48,763 nucleotides of DNA from an uncultured Methanomicrobiales archaeon (GTDB lineage Archaea > Halobacteriota > Methanomicrobia > Methanomicrobiales > Methanospirillaceae). The notes below the pieces were generated by a model that did no database searches, was not told where the DNA came from, and worked only from the letters and a program-made list of their open reading frames with translations. Position numbers and translations under genes: made by a program. Shown piece after piece: positions 41,035 through 48,763 of the stretch. Position 1 is the stretch's first letter; each line of letters begins with the position of its first letter. Where the stretch lies: positions 1 to 48,763 of the forward strand of contig CASGHK010000036.1 in assembly GCA_949320185.1 (NCBI GenBank). The letters run 5' to 3'.

Positions 41035-41733
41035 ATGGTAAACGAGATAGTTCAGGGTTTTATTCAGGCCGTCGACCTGATCGTCTCGCTCGACCCCGAG
41101 GTGATCGAGATCACGATCCGCACGCTCGTCATCTCGCTCTCGTCGACCCTTCTCGGCACAGCGATCGCCATACCTGTTGGCGGAATCATCTCTCTCAACG
41201 AATTCCGGGGCAAGCGGGCCCTGATGTACCTGGTCCAGACACTCTACTCGGTGCCGACGGTGATTATCGGCCTGCTCCTCTTTCTCCTGATCTCGTCATC
41301 CGGTCCGTTCGGTTCCCTCAAACTCCTCTTCACATCGACGGGGATGGTCATCGGTCAGACCATGCTGATCCTCCCGATCCTAATAGGCCTGACCATCGCC
41401 GCCCTCGAAGGGCTCGACCGCGGACTCCGCGACACCCTCGTCTCGCTGGGCGCCACCTGGTCGCAGCAGCTCATCGCCCTGCTTCGAGAGGCCCGGTTCG
41501 CGCTCCTCGCGGCGGTGGCGGTCGGTTTCGGACGGGCGATCTCCGAGGTCGGGGTCGCGATCATGATCGGCGGCAACATCCGTGGGTTCACCCGTGTCCT
41601 GACGACCGCGATCAGCCTGGAGACCTCGATGGGCAACATCTCTCTCTCGCTCGCACTCGGAATCATCCTGCTCGTCCTCGCCCTCGTGGTGAACTTCGGC
41701 GTGAACCTGCTGCAGGGGGGTGGACGCCGATGA
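41035..41733 (+). CDS. tupB: tungstate ABC transporter permease
   Basis: A 232-residue inner-membrane permease with about five to six helices. The TupB/ModB-type coupling motif is EGLDRGLRDTLVSLGATWSQ (EAA loop contacting the ATPase), preceded by YSVPTVIIGLLLFLLISSSG and followed by GFGRAISEVGVAIMIGGNIR. These features are those of TupB rather than ModB (shorter, SSSGPFG loop). The stop overlaps tupC by four bases (ATGA). It is divergent from the TupA-WtpA binding protein, so the locus encodes a complete importer. Confidence 0.93.
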   Translation: MVNEIVQGFIQAVDLIVSLDPEVIEITIRTLVISLSSTLLGTAIAIPVGGIISLNEFRGKRALMYLVQTLYSVPTVIIGLLLFLLISSSGPFGSLKLLFTSTGMVIGQTMLILPILIGLTIAALEGLDRGLRDTLVSLGATWSQQLIALLREARFALLAAVAVGFGRAISEVGVAIMIGGNIRGFTRVLTTAISLETSMGNISLSLALGIILLVLALVVNFGVNLLQGGGRR

Positions 41734-42806
41734 TCCGGTGCGAGGAGATCGGGTGGGAGATCGAAGGAAAGACCGTCCTCGACAATATCTCGATCGAGGT
41801 GGCGCCCGGAGAGGTCTTCGGCCTCATAGGGCCATCGGGCTCTGGAAAATCGAGCCTGATCAGGATCATGGACCTGCTCGTCGCTCCGACGAGCGGCCGG
41901 CTCTGGATCGACTCGACCGAGGTGTCTGCCGGCTCGACCGACCTCGTCGCCCTGCGACGACGCATGGGCATGGTCTTTCAGCGCCCTGCGGTCTTCTCCG
42001 GCGACGTCTATCGCAACGTCTCGATCGGGCTTGGATTGCGGGGTGAGCGTCCTCATAGCGCCCGTCAACTCGTCGAGGACGCACTCGAGATGGTGGGGCT
42101 CACCGGTTTCGGCCCGCGCCGTGCCTCGACCCTCTCGGGAGGGGAGCTCCAGCGGGTCGCGATCGCCCGTGCTCTCGTGACCCGTCCGACCGTCCTCTTC
42201 CTCGACGAGCCGACTGCGAACCTGGACCCGCTCTCCACCCAGGTGATCGAGGACGTCGTCCGGCGGGCCCAAACGGACCTGGGCACCACGATCGTGATGG
42301 CGACCCACAACCTTGATCAGGGCCAGAGGCTCTGTGATCGCCTGGCGGTGATGGCGACGGGTCGTCTGATGCAGACGGGGACCCCTCTCGAGGTCTTCTA
42401 CCGCCCGAGGACACGCCAGGTGGCGCGGTTCGTCGGGGCTGAGAACCTGGTCGACGGTACGGTAGAACGGCAGGACCGCGGGGTGGCGTTCGTTCGGACG
42501 ACGGGTAATGTCCTTGCCGTCGCCGTCCATGAACCGGTCTTCGGAACGGTCACTGTCGCGATCCGGCCCGAGGAGATCGTGCTCTCGCACGACGACTCCT
42601 GCAGGACGGACTCCCCGAACCACCTGCACGGCAGGGTCACCGCCGTCGAGTCTGACGGCCCGCTCGTCCGGGTCTCGCTCGACTGCGGTTTTCCCCTCGT
42701 CGCGCTGGTTCGACGCCTGACATACCTCTCCCTCTCGCTCGAACCCGGATTGCAGGTCTGTGCCGTCTTCGACCCGAACGGAGCCCACCTGATAGCGCGC
42801 ACCTGA
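41730..42806 (+). CDS. tupC: tungstate ABC transporter ATP-binding protein
   Basis: A 358-residue ATPase: Walker A LIGPSGSGKSSL, Q-loop MVFQRPAVFSG, signature TLSGGELQRVAIARAL, Walker B VLFLDEPTANLDP, switch His in MATHNLDQ. Residues ~230-355 form a C-terminal TOBE-like regulatory domain (AENLVDGTV..., IRPEEIVLS, GRVTAVESDGPLVRVSLDCG), which in molybdate/tungstate ATPases can bind the oxyanion and inhibit transport. It overlaps tupB (ATGA). A T-run (CTAGTTTTTCG) follows about 25 bases after the stop. Confidence 0.93.
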   Translation: MIRCEEIGWEIEGKTVLDNISIEVAPGEVFGLIGPSGSGKSSLIRIMDLLVAPTSGRLWIDSTEVSAGSTDLVALRRRMGMVFQRPAVFSGDVYRNVSIGLGLRGERPHSARQLVEDALEMVGLTGFGPRRASTLSGGELQRVAIARALVTRPTVLFLDEPTANLDPLSTQVIEDVVRRAQTDLGTTIVMATHNLDQGQRLCDRLAVMATGRLMQTGTPLEVFYRPRTRQVARFVGAENLVDGTVERQDRGVAFVRTTGNVLAVAVHEPVFGTVTVAIRPEEIVLSHDDSCRTDSPNHLHGRVTAVESDGPLVRVSLDCGFPLVALVRRLTYLSLSLEPGLQVCAVFDPNGAHLIART

Positions 42807-42979
42807 TCTTCGAAAACTTTATCTCTAGTTTTTCGATTTCGTATTACGAATCAATATAATTCTCACACGTGGTCGAATGAGGAAACTGGATATTGACCGT
42901 ATATTTTAACATTCTCCCTCAAATTGACATTATCGAACCATATAAATAATAACTTCACATTGGAAAAAAACGGAAATGA

Positions 42980-42986
42980 TATATAA
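42980..42986 (+). promoter_or_regulatory. promoter of the mcr operon
   Basis: CGGAAATGATATATAACG has a purine-rich BRE-like stretch followed by TATATAA. Transcription would begin near 43009, leaving a leader of about 120 bases before mcrB. An upstream CCATATAAATAAT (~42938) may be a second promoter. The rest of 42807-43128 is A/T-rich with no gene. Confidence 0.55.
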
Positions 42987-43028
42987 CGCGATTGAGAATA
43001 TGTGCAATGTCCCAAGAGGGGACGTGCA

Positions 43029-43075
43029 GTAGTCACCGTCACTGATCGCCAGCAACTCCTGTAGTCACCTTCACT
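43029..43075 (+). repeat. 15-base direct repeat in the mcr leader
   Basis: GTAGTCACCGTCACT (43029-43043) and GTAGTCACCTTCACT (43061-43075) differ at one base and are 32 bases apart, both within the predicted leader RNA of mcrB. Confidence 0.7.
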
Positions 43076-43128
43076 ATTCAGTTACAGGCACGAACTGATC
43101 AGACGAACTAACTAACCAGAGGAACGTT

Positions 43129-44442
43129 ATGGCAAAATATTCCGAAACAATCGACCTCTACGATGATGGGGGCAAGCTGCTCAAGGGCGGCGTCTCGATC
43201 GACAAGATCAGCCCTGTCGGCAATGCCGGCATCCGAAAGATCATCGACCTGACCAAGCGCACGGTTGCAGTCAACCTCGGAGGACTCGAGGCTGCGCTCG
43301 CCAGCGGAAAGGTCGGCGGCAAGATGAACCAGATCCTCGGACGCGGCATGGACTTCTCGATCGTCAAGGACCACGAGGCGATCGCCGAGAAGATCAAGTC
43401 GATGGTGCAGGTCGAGGAGGGCGACGACACCAACATCCGGACCTACGGCGGCGGCAAGATGCTGATGGTCGAGGTCCCCTCGGCGCGTCTGGCGGCTGCA
43501 GCCACCTACGATGCGGCCATCACCGCTGTCGCCTCGGCGACCACGCTCGCGGTCATCGACCAGTACAACGTTGACATGTTCAACGGCTCGTACGTCAAGG
43601 CCGGTGTCATGGGCACCTACCCCCAGACGATGGATATGCAGGGCGCCAACGTCGTCGGCATTCTCTCCATCCCCCAGAACAACGAGGGTCTCGGCTTTGC
43701 GCTCCGGAACGTCGCGGCGAACCAGTTCGTCATGATGACCCACCGGAACGCGATGCAGGGCGCCGCGCTCGCCTCGACCTTCGAGCAGGCCGGCGAGTTC
43801 GAGATGGGCAACGGTATCGGACCCTTCGAGCGGGCACAGCTCCTCGGGTTTGCATTCCAGGGCCTGAACGCGAACAACCTCGTCTACGACCTCGTCAAGA
43901 AGAACGGTGCCACCGGCACGATCGGAACGGTCGTCCAGTCGCTCGTCGAGCGCGCGATTGAGGACAAGGTCATCAAGGCCGGCAAGAAGGGCAAGTCGGG
44001 CTTCGTCTTCTACGAGACCAAGGACCCGATGATGTGGAACGCCTACGCCGCCGCCGGTACCATGGCCGCCACGATGGTCAACTGTGGTGCGGGCCGGTTC
44101 GCCCAGGCCGTCTCCTCGACGCTCCTGTACTTCAACGACCTGCTCGAGCACGAGACGGGCCTGCCCGGATGCGACTACGGCCGTGTCATGGGTGTTGCGG
44201 TCGGGTTCTCGTTCTTCAGCCACTCGATCTACGGTGGCGGCGGTCCCGGTATCTTCAACGGCAACCACGTCGTGACGCGCCACTCGGCCGGCTTCGGTAT
44301 CCCGTGTATCGTCGCGGCAACCGCTCTCGACGCAGGGACGCAGATGTTCTCGCCCGAGGGCACCGCGAAGATCTACCAGGACACCTTCGGCCAGCTGCCG
44401 GAGTTCAAGACGCCGATGCAGACCATCGCGGGGTCGGTCTAA
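43129..44442 (+). CDS. mcrB: methyl-coenzyme M reductase, beta subunit
   Basis: A 437-residue subunit of the enzyme that releases methane from methyl-CoM and CoB. Recognisable parts: MAKYSETIDLYDDGGKLLKG, PVGNAGIRKIIDLTKRTVAV, GLPGCDYGRVMGVAVGFSF and the coenzyme B/F430 pocket segment SFFSHSIYGGGGPGIFNGNH followed by VVTRHSAGF. The holoenzyme is (alpha beta gamma)2 in the cytoplasm. It leads the classical mcrBDCGA operon, with GAGGAACGTT before the ATG and a ~120-base leader. Codon use is strongly biased, as expected for one of the most abundant proteins in a methanogen. Confidence 0.98.
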   Translation: MAKYSETIDLYDDGGKLLKGGVSIDKISPVGNAGIRKIIDLTKRTVAVNLGGLEAALASGKVGGKMNQILGRGMDFSIVKDHEAIAEKIKSMVQVEEGDDTNIRTYGGGKMLMVEVPSARLAAAATYDAAITAVASATTLAVIDQYNVDMFNGSYVKAGVMGTYPQTMDMQGANVVGILSIPQNNEGLGFALRNVAANQFVMMTHRNAMQGAALASTFEQAGEFEMGNGIGPFERAQLLGFAFQGLNANNLVYDLVKKNGATGTIGTVVQSLVERAIEDKVIKAGKKGKSGFVFYETKDPMMWNAYAAAGTMAATMVNCGAGRFAQAVSSTLLYFNDLLEHETGLPGCDYGRVMGVAVGFSFFSHSIYGGGGPGIFNGNHVVTRHSAGFGIPCIVAATALDAGTQMFSPEGTAKIYQDTFGQLPEFKTPMQTIAGSV

Positions 44443-44465
44443 CCACGTTGAACATTACCTGACGA

Positions 44466-44936
44466 ATGACAGACGCCATATATCCTCAGGTCAGGGTCGC
44501 GCCAGTGCGTCTCCTCAACCCCGAGACGGTCGAGCAGCTGCTCAACCGTCTCGCGGCGAATCCAGGGATCCGCCGGATTCTCCTGAAGGGGCAGAGCATC
44601 CCTGTTACGGTCCCCTATGGGCCCGCACGGGGAGCGCCCAATCCCCACTCCAGGCGCCAGACGATCAACGTTCTCGGCGAAGAGGTCCAGCTCAACACCC
44701 ATGTCGGCACAATCGACATGGAACTGGAGTCGGCGGACGTGCTGCCTTCAATCCGGGCGGCATGCGAGGAGGTCTTCACGAAGTTCTCGTTCTCCATCCT
44801 CGAGGGTCGATTCATGAAGACGCAGCCGACAGTCTCTGACTATGCGAAGTACGGCCCGAACGCGGACGAGATCCTGCTCGGGCTGGTTGACCCGAAGAGC
44901 CGGAAAGGCCCCGTGATTCTGCAGGGATACAGATAA
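44466..44936 (+). CDS. mcrD: methyl-coenzyme M reductase operon protein D
   Basis: A 156-residue McrD protein: VRVAPVRLLNPETVEQLLNR, GIRRILLKGQSIPVTVPYGP, NVLGEEVQLNTHVGTIDMEL and YAKYGPNADEILLGLVDPKS. McrD is not part of the purified enzyme; it associates with apo-MCR and is thought to help assembly or F430 delivery. It lies between mcrB and mcrC, two bases before the mcrC start, with a weak ribosome-binding site, so coupling to neighbours is likely. Confidence 0.95.
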   Translation: MTDAIYPQVRVAPVRLLNPETVEQLLNRLAANPGIRRILLKGQSIPVTVPYGPARGAPNPHSRRQTINVLGEEVQLNTHVGTIDMELESADVLPSIRAACEEVFTKFSFSILEGRFMKTQPTVSDYAKYGPNADEILLGLVDPKSRKGPVILQGYR

Positions 44937-44938
44937 TC

Positions 44939-45571
44939 ATGCCGATGGGACGTGTGACCCAGGTGGTCGACTGCCGCGAGGCGATGGGAATGGGCAAGGG
45001 AGGCGGTATGGCCCAGCGTGGCACCATATCCGAGTGCCGCACCCCCGATATCATCGTCGTCGGCATGTCCCCCGGGCGGCGCCACGTCACCAAGCCGGTC
45101 TGCGATATCACCTCCGCCCTGCGTGAACAGGGGATAGAGTACTGTATCAGCACGCTCATCCTCAACGCGGGGAGCGGTGTCCCGCCGGACGCGCCCAGCA
45201 TAGCAGGAGGGGTGCTCGGCGCATACTTCGGCCTCACCGAGAAAGAGATCCAGCAGATCGAACGGCACAGGGTTGCGATCCTGCACCACGGCAATGTCCG
45301 CTCTCACGTGGTCCACAAGGTCAGATTCATCCTTCAATACTGCAATATCCCGGCGATCGTCGTCTCTCAGGCCCCGATCGACTTCGAGGATCTGGCAAAG
45401 GAAGGAGTGAAGACCGCCTACGTCATGCCCCCGCCCGACAAGATCCGGACGCAGGGGACGGTCATGGCGATCGTCAGCGGGGTAACCCGCGGGCAGACCC
45501 CCACACGAGAGAAGATGGCGGAAGTTATCAAGCAGGTAATGAGATTGATGAAAGAGATCACTTTGGAGTGA
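44939..45571 (+). CDS. mcrC: methyl-coenzyme M reductase operon protein C
   Basis: A 210-residue McrC: GRVTQVVDCREAMGMGKGGG, RGTISECRTPDIIVVGMSPG, RRHVTKPVCDITSALREQGI, STLILNAGSGVPPDAP, GAYFGLTEKEIQQIERHRVA and HGNVRSHVVHKVRFIL. McrC is a component of the ATP-dependent complex that reduces F430 nickel to the active Ni(I) state. Conserved cysteines (DCREAM, ECRTPD, VCDITS) are visible. It follows mcrD by two bases; its stop lies eight bases before mcrG. Confidence 0.95.
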   Translation: MPMGRVTQVVDCREAMGMGKGGGMAQRGTISECRTPDIIVVGMSPGRRHVTKPVCDITSALREQGIEYCISTLILNAGSGVPPDAPSIAGGVLGAYFGLTEKEIQQIERHRVAILHHGNVRSHVVHKVRFILQYCNIPAIVVSQAPIDFEDLAKEGVKTAYVMPPPDKIRTQGTVMAIVSGVTRGQTPTREKMAEVIKQVMRLMKEITLE

Positions 45572-45579
45572 AAACAGAT

Positions 45580-46344
45580 ATGGCATACAAACCTCAGTAC
45601 GGACCTGGGTCCACTGTCGTCGCCGAGAACCGGCGCAAGTACATGAACCCCGGGTACAAGCTCGAGACGGTCCGTGACGTCACGGACGAGGACATCGTGC
45701 TGGTCATGGGGCACCGCGCACCCGGATCGGCCTACCCGACCGCTCACCCGCCGCTGGCGGAGCAGGGCGAACCCGACTGCCCGATCCGGAAGCTCGTCGC
45801 CCCAACCGAGGGTGCGAAGGCAGGCGACCGCGTCCGCTACATCCAGTTCGCTGACTCGATGTACAACGCGCCGTCCCAGCCCTACCTCCGGTCGTACCTC
45901 GAAGCCTACCGCTTCCGCGGTGTCGACCCCGGTACGCTCTCCGGCCGTCAGATCGTCGAGTGCCGCGAGCGCGACCTCGAGAAGTACGCGAAGGAACTCG
46001 TCAATACCGAGCTCTTCGACCCCGCCCTCGTCGGCATCCGCGGTGCGACCGTGCACGGTCACTCGCTCCGTCTCGACGAAGACGGCATGATGTTCGACAT
46101 GCTCCAGCGCTGCGTCCTCGACAAGAAGGACGGCGTTGTCAAGTACGTCAAGAACCAGATCGGTGAGGCGCTCGACCGCGAGGTCAAGGCCGGCAAGCCG
46201 ATGGACGAGAAGTGGCTCAAGGCGCACACGACGATCTACCACTCGGTCGTCGGCACGGCTTTCCGTGACGACGCCGAGGCGGTCGAGTACATCCAGCGCA
46301 TCCACGCGCTCAGGACCAAGTACGGCTTCATGCCGAAGGAGTGA
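45580..46344 (+). CDS. mcrG: methyl-coenzyme M reductase, gamma subunit
   Basis: A 254-residue subunit: MAYKPQYGPGSTVVAENRRK, YMNPGYKLETVRDVTDEDIV, MGHRAPGSAYPTAHPPLAEQ and HSLRLDEDGMMFDMLQRCVL. These are hallmark McrG sequences; the gamma subunit lines the coenzyme M side of the F430 pocket (Tyr and Arg in the first ~120 residues). The ATG at 45580 is used because homologues begin MAYKPQ; a GTG at 45568 would add four residues. GGAG lies nine to ten bases upstream. Confidence 0.98.
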   Translation: MAYKPQYGPGSTVVAENRRKYMNPGYKLETVRDVTDEDIVLVMGHRAPGSAYPTAHPPLAEQGEPDCPIRKLVAPTEGAKAGDRVRYIQFADSMYNAPSQPYLRSYLEAYRFRGVDPGTLSGRQIVECRERDLEKYAKELVNTELFDPALVGIRGATVHGHSLRLDEDGMMFDMLQRCVLDKKDGVVKYVKNQIGEALDREVKAGKPMDEKWLKAHTTIYHSVVGTAFRDDAEAVEYIQRIHALRTKYGFMPKE

Positions 46345-46350
46345 TCTGAC

Positions 46351-48033
46351 ATGGCAAAAATCGAGAGATCCCAGAAGCTCTTCCTGAAGGCGCTGAAGGA
46401 GAAGTTCGCCGGAGAAGACCCGTCCAGCCTCAACACCGCCTTCCTGCGCAAGGGGCTCGAGCAGTCCGAGCGCAAGCGTGAGTTCATGAAGGTCGGCAAG
46501 GCTGTCGAGATGGAGCGCGGCATCTCCCAGTACGACCCCAAGCGCTGCCACCTCGGCGGTATCCCGCTCGGCCAGCGCCAGCTGATGACCTACGAGGTCT
46601 CCGGAACCGGCACCTTCGTCGAGGGCGACGACCTGCACTTCGTCAACAACGCTGCGATGCAGCAGATGTGGGACGACATCCGCCGGACGATCATCGTCGG
46701 CATGGACCTCGCCCACCAGACGCTCCAGAAGCGTCTCGGCAAGGAAGTCACGCCTGAGACGATCAACGAGTACCTGCACATCCTCAACCACGCGATGCCC
46801 GGAGCGGCCGTCGTCCAGGAGCACATGGTCGAGACGCACCCCGCACTCACGTCGGACTGTTACGTCAAGGTCTTCACCGGTGACGACGAGGTTGCGGACG
46901 ACATCGAGCCGCAGTTCCTCCTGAACATCGAGAAGCTCTTCCCCGCCAAGTCGGCCGAGGCCCTCAAGAAGGCGGTCGGCAAGTCGATGTTCCAGGCTGT
47001 CCACATCCCGACGATCGTCAGCCGCACCTGCGACGGTGGCACCACCTCGCGCTGGTCTGCGATGCAGCTCGGCATGTCCTTCATCGCCGCGTACCGCATG
47101 TGCGCCGGTGAGGCAGCAGTCGCCGACCTCTCGTACGCCGCCAAGCACGCCGGTGTCATCCAGATGGCCGACATCCTGCCCGCTCGCCGCGCCCGTGGCC
47201 CGAACGAGCCCGGTGGCATCAAGTTCGGTCACTTCTGCGACATGATCCAGGGCGACCGCAAGTACCCGAACGACCCCGTCAAGGCCTCGCTCGAAGTCGT
47301 CGGCGCCGGCGCCATGCTCTTCGACCAGATCTGGCTCGGCTCGTACATGTCCGGCGGTGTCGGGTTCACGCAGTACGCGACTGCCGCGTACACCGACAAC
47401 ATCCTCGACGACTTCTGCTACTACGGCAAGGACTACGTCGCGGACAAGTTCGGTGGCTGGAACAAGGCCCCGTCGACCCAGGAAGCGGTCAACGACATCG
47501 CAACCGAGGTCACGCTCTACTCGATGGAGCAGTACGAGGAGTTCCCGACCATGCTCGAGGACCACTTCGGCGGTTCCCAGCGTGCATCGGTCATCGCGGC
47601 CGCATCCGGCCTGACCACCTCGATGGCGACGGGCAACTCGAACGCTGGCCTGAACGCCTGGTACCTCTCGATGCTGATGCACAAGGAGGGCTGGTCGCGT
47701 CTCGGCTTCTTCGGCTACGACCTGCAGGACCAGTGCGGCTCCACGAACTCGCTCTCGATCCGTCCCGACGAGGGTCTGATCGGCGAACTCCGTGGCCCTA
47801 ACTACCCGAACTACGCGATGAACGTCGGGCACCAGGGCGAGTACGCGGCCATCTCCGGTTCGTGTCACTACGCCCGCGGCGATGCCTGGACGCTCAACCC
47901 GCTGATCAAGATCACGTTCGCCGACCCGTCGCTCAGCTTCGACTTCGCCGAGCCGCGCCGCGAGTTCGCGAAGGGTGCGATCCGCGAGTTCATGCCCGCC
48001 GGCGAGCGCTCGCTGATCATCCCTGCCCGGTAA
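46351..48033 (+). CDS. mcrA: methyl-coenzyme M reductase, alpha subunit
   Basis: A 560-residue catalytic subunit carrying F430. Key segments: VVQEHMVE (Gln axial ligand of nickel), [20 protein letters not shown] followed by RGPNEPGG (methyl-His and 5-methyl-Arg sites), [20 protein letters not shown] and [20 protein letters not shown] (thioglycine, didehydro-Asp and S-methyl-Cys sites). The sequence is of the Methanomicrobiales type and gives the best clue to the source. It ends the operon with a T7 tract after the stop; GGAGTGATC precedes the ATG. All known active-site and modification residues I can place are present. Confidence 0.99.
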   Translation: MAKIERSQKLFLKALKEKFAGEDPSSLNTAFLRKGLEQSERKREFMKVGKAVEMERGISQYDPKRCHLGGIPLGQRQLMTYEVSGTGTFVEGDDLHFVNNAAMQQMWDDIRRTIIVGMDLAHQTLQKRLGKEVTPETINEYLHILNHAMPGAAVVQEHMVETHPALTSDCYVKVFTGDDEVADDIEPQFLLNIEKLFPAKSAEALKKAVGKSMFQAVHIPTIVSRTCDGGTTSRWSAMQLGMSFIAAYRMCAGEAAVADLSYAAKHAGVIQMADILPARRARGPNEPGGIKFGHFCDMIQGDRKYPNDPVKASLEVVGAGAMLFDQIWLGSYMSGGVGFTQYATAAYTDNILDDFCYYGKDYVADKFGGWNKAPSTQEAVNDIATEVTLYSMEQYEEFPTMLEDHFGGSQRASVIAAASGLTTSMATGNSNAGLNAWYLSMLMHKEGWSRLGFFGYDLQDQCGSTNSLSIRPDEGLIGELRGPNYPNYAMNVGHQGEYAAISGSCHYARGDAWTLNPLIKITFADPSLSFDFAEPRREFAKGAIREFMPAGERSLIIPAR

Positions 48034-48040
48034 ACCCAAA

Positions 48041-48058
48041 CACCACCCTTTTTTTGGT
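48041..48058 (+). terminator. terminator of the mcr operon
   Basis: CACCACCCTTTTTTTGGTTC follows the mcrA stop by about ten bases; a run of seven T residues fits archaeal termination. Confidence 0.6.
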
Positions 48059-48059
48059 T

Positions 48060-48763
48060 CCTCTCCGAGCGGAAGCTTTCCTGCCGACACCACCCCCGGT
48101 CTGCATGTCCGATCAGGACATCCATCACGGGTTCCGAAACCGAGCACAGTCCTGTCCAACCCCTTGACCGGGTGTTCGTTATCCCAACGGTGAACCCGGC
48201 GGAAACTGCACGTTCAGCGTATCAGTATCTGCTGCTCCACAGACAGGGGCAGGTGAACAGCATCCGACCTTATCGTGTTCGGAGCGGGTGTGACATTCTT
48301 TCTCCTCAGTATCAGGGTCTACACCATCGGACGAGCGTGACGCGAACGCCTCCTCTCCTCCTCCAACCCTGGAGTACCGCTCCTCCGGGGATCGAATGAT
48401 GTCCGGGTCAGCCTTGCCGAATCGATCGCTACCACATGGGCCTCTTTGAACTGCAGCTCCTTTGGTCCGGGTTCATGGAATTCGATACATGTCCATCCTG
48501 GTGTGGGATCAAGCCCCTCGAAGCGGGGGTCGTGCGGCTCGTACCTCGGTTCAGTTGGTGGAGAGTCGGGACCTCTGACTCTCCTTATCCTGTTCCGGCA
48601 TTCCGACTCCGGAAAACCGGTGTATTACGCAACTTTTGTTTCATTAACTCAAGTAATTATGATAAATTCGACAATTTCGGGTTAAAAACCGATATTACGC
48701 AAAATAAACCGGTCTTTCCGGACAAGATTTCGAAACCTTTAACTCATTCTCGGCCAACCGTTA
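48060..48763. other. ~700-base region downstream of mcrA with no supported gene
   Basis: Frames are short and show no motifs or start signals. The last 120 bases turn A/T-rich and contain an imperfect repeat, AAAACCG followed by TATTACGCAA (TATTACGCAA at 48623-48632 and 48693-48702). This may be the promoter region of a gene lying beyond the window. Confidence 0.4.

Noticed and set aside
45418-48159. 913-codon open frame on the minus strand opposite mcrC-mcrG-mcrA
   Set aside because: It is the antisense shadow of the mcr genes. Strong codon bias removes stops on the other strand; the Val/Arg/Asp/Leu-rich translation has no domain.
1-48763. tRNA, rRNA, CRISPR array or intact insertion sequence
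   Set aside because: I looked for tRNA arms, conserved rRNA blocks, spaced repeats and transposase motifs with terminal inverted repeats, and found none that hold up by eye. A covariance-model scan would be decisive.

Overview
The window comes from a methanogenic archaeon, most likely of the order Methanomicrobiales (Methanoculleus/Methanofollis-like). The evidence is a complete mcrBDCGA operon at the right end, high G+C coding DNA with strong G/C third positions, archaeal TATA-type promoters, GGTGATC/GGAG ribosome-binding sites or leaderless starts, an archaeal type IV pilin, and tRNA-dependent cysteine biosynthesis (SepCysS). The genus is inferred; the methanogen assignment is firm.

Layout. 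1-9.3 kb is an accessory region. It holds a secreted 12-bladed NHL-repeat protein with a dockerin-like tail, two decayed loci (a hicBA toxin-antitoxin remnant and a cysteine-cluster protein with two internal stops), a pilin with its own promoter, leader hairpin and terminator, and a large soluble receiver-GAF-PAS-kinase protein. 9.3-13.4 kb holds two tandem secreted paralogues whose first ~390 residues are almost identical and whose C-termini are unrelated. 13.5-17.4 kb is housekeeping: PAP2 phosphatase, 6-phospho-3-hexuloisomerase, aminotransferase and M42 peptidase. 17.5-22.6 kb is a surface-glycan locus: a GT2 glycosyltransferase converging on an rmlC-B-D-A operon (dTDP-rhamnose) that ends in a SAF-domain oxidoreductase. 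22.6-26.3 kb is cimA-ilvB-ilvN (isoleucine/branched-chain synthesis by the citramalate route). 26.4-28.9 kb is SepCysS and an Fe-S-type ThiI, both tRNA sulfur enzymes.

28.9-38.7 kb is a signalling and cell-surface region. It contains an ArsR/V4R regulator with two palindromes at its promoter, a membrane protein with extracellular PKD domains fused to a cytoplasmic diadenylate cyclase (c-di-AMP synthase) domain, a YgjP-like metallopeptidase divergent from a PsiE-like membrane protein, two secreted dockerin-tailed proteins (one a subtilase with Glu in place of the catalytic His), an extracellular metallo-beta-lactamase/lamin-tail protein with a degraded metal site, and a KGG-repeat stress-type protein. 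38.9-42.8 kb is a tungstate ABC transporter whose binding lipoprotein fuses a TupA-type and a WtpA/ModA-type domain. 42.8-48.1 kb is the mcr operon with a ~120-nt leader carrying a direct repeat. The last ~700 bases hold no supported gene.

The strongest candidates for something little described are the PKD-receptor diadenylate cyclase (29838-31928), the two-domain TupA-WtpA binding protein (38935-40884), and the set of three secreted proteins sharing one dockerin-like tail. No tRNA, rRNA, CRISPR array or intact insertion sequence was seen.
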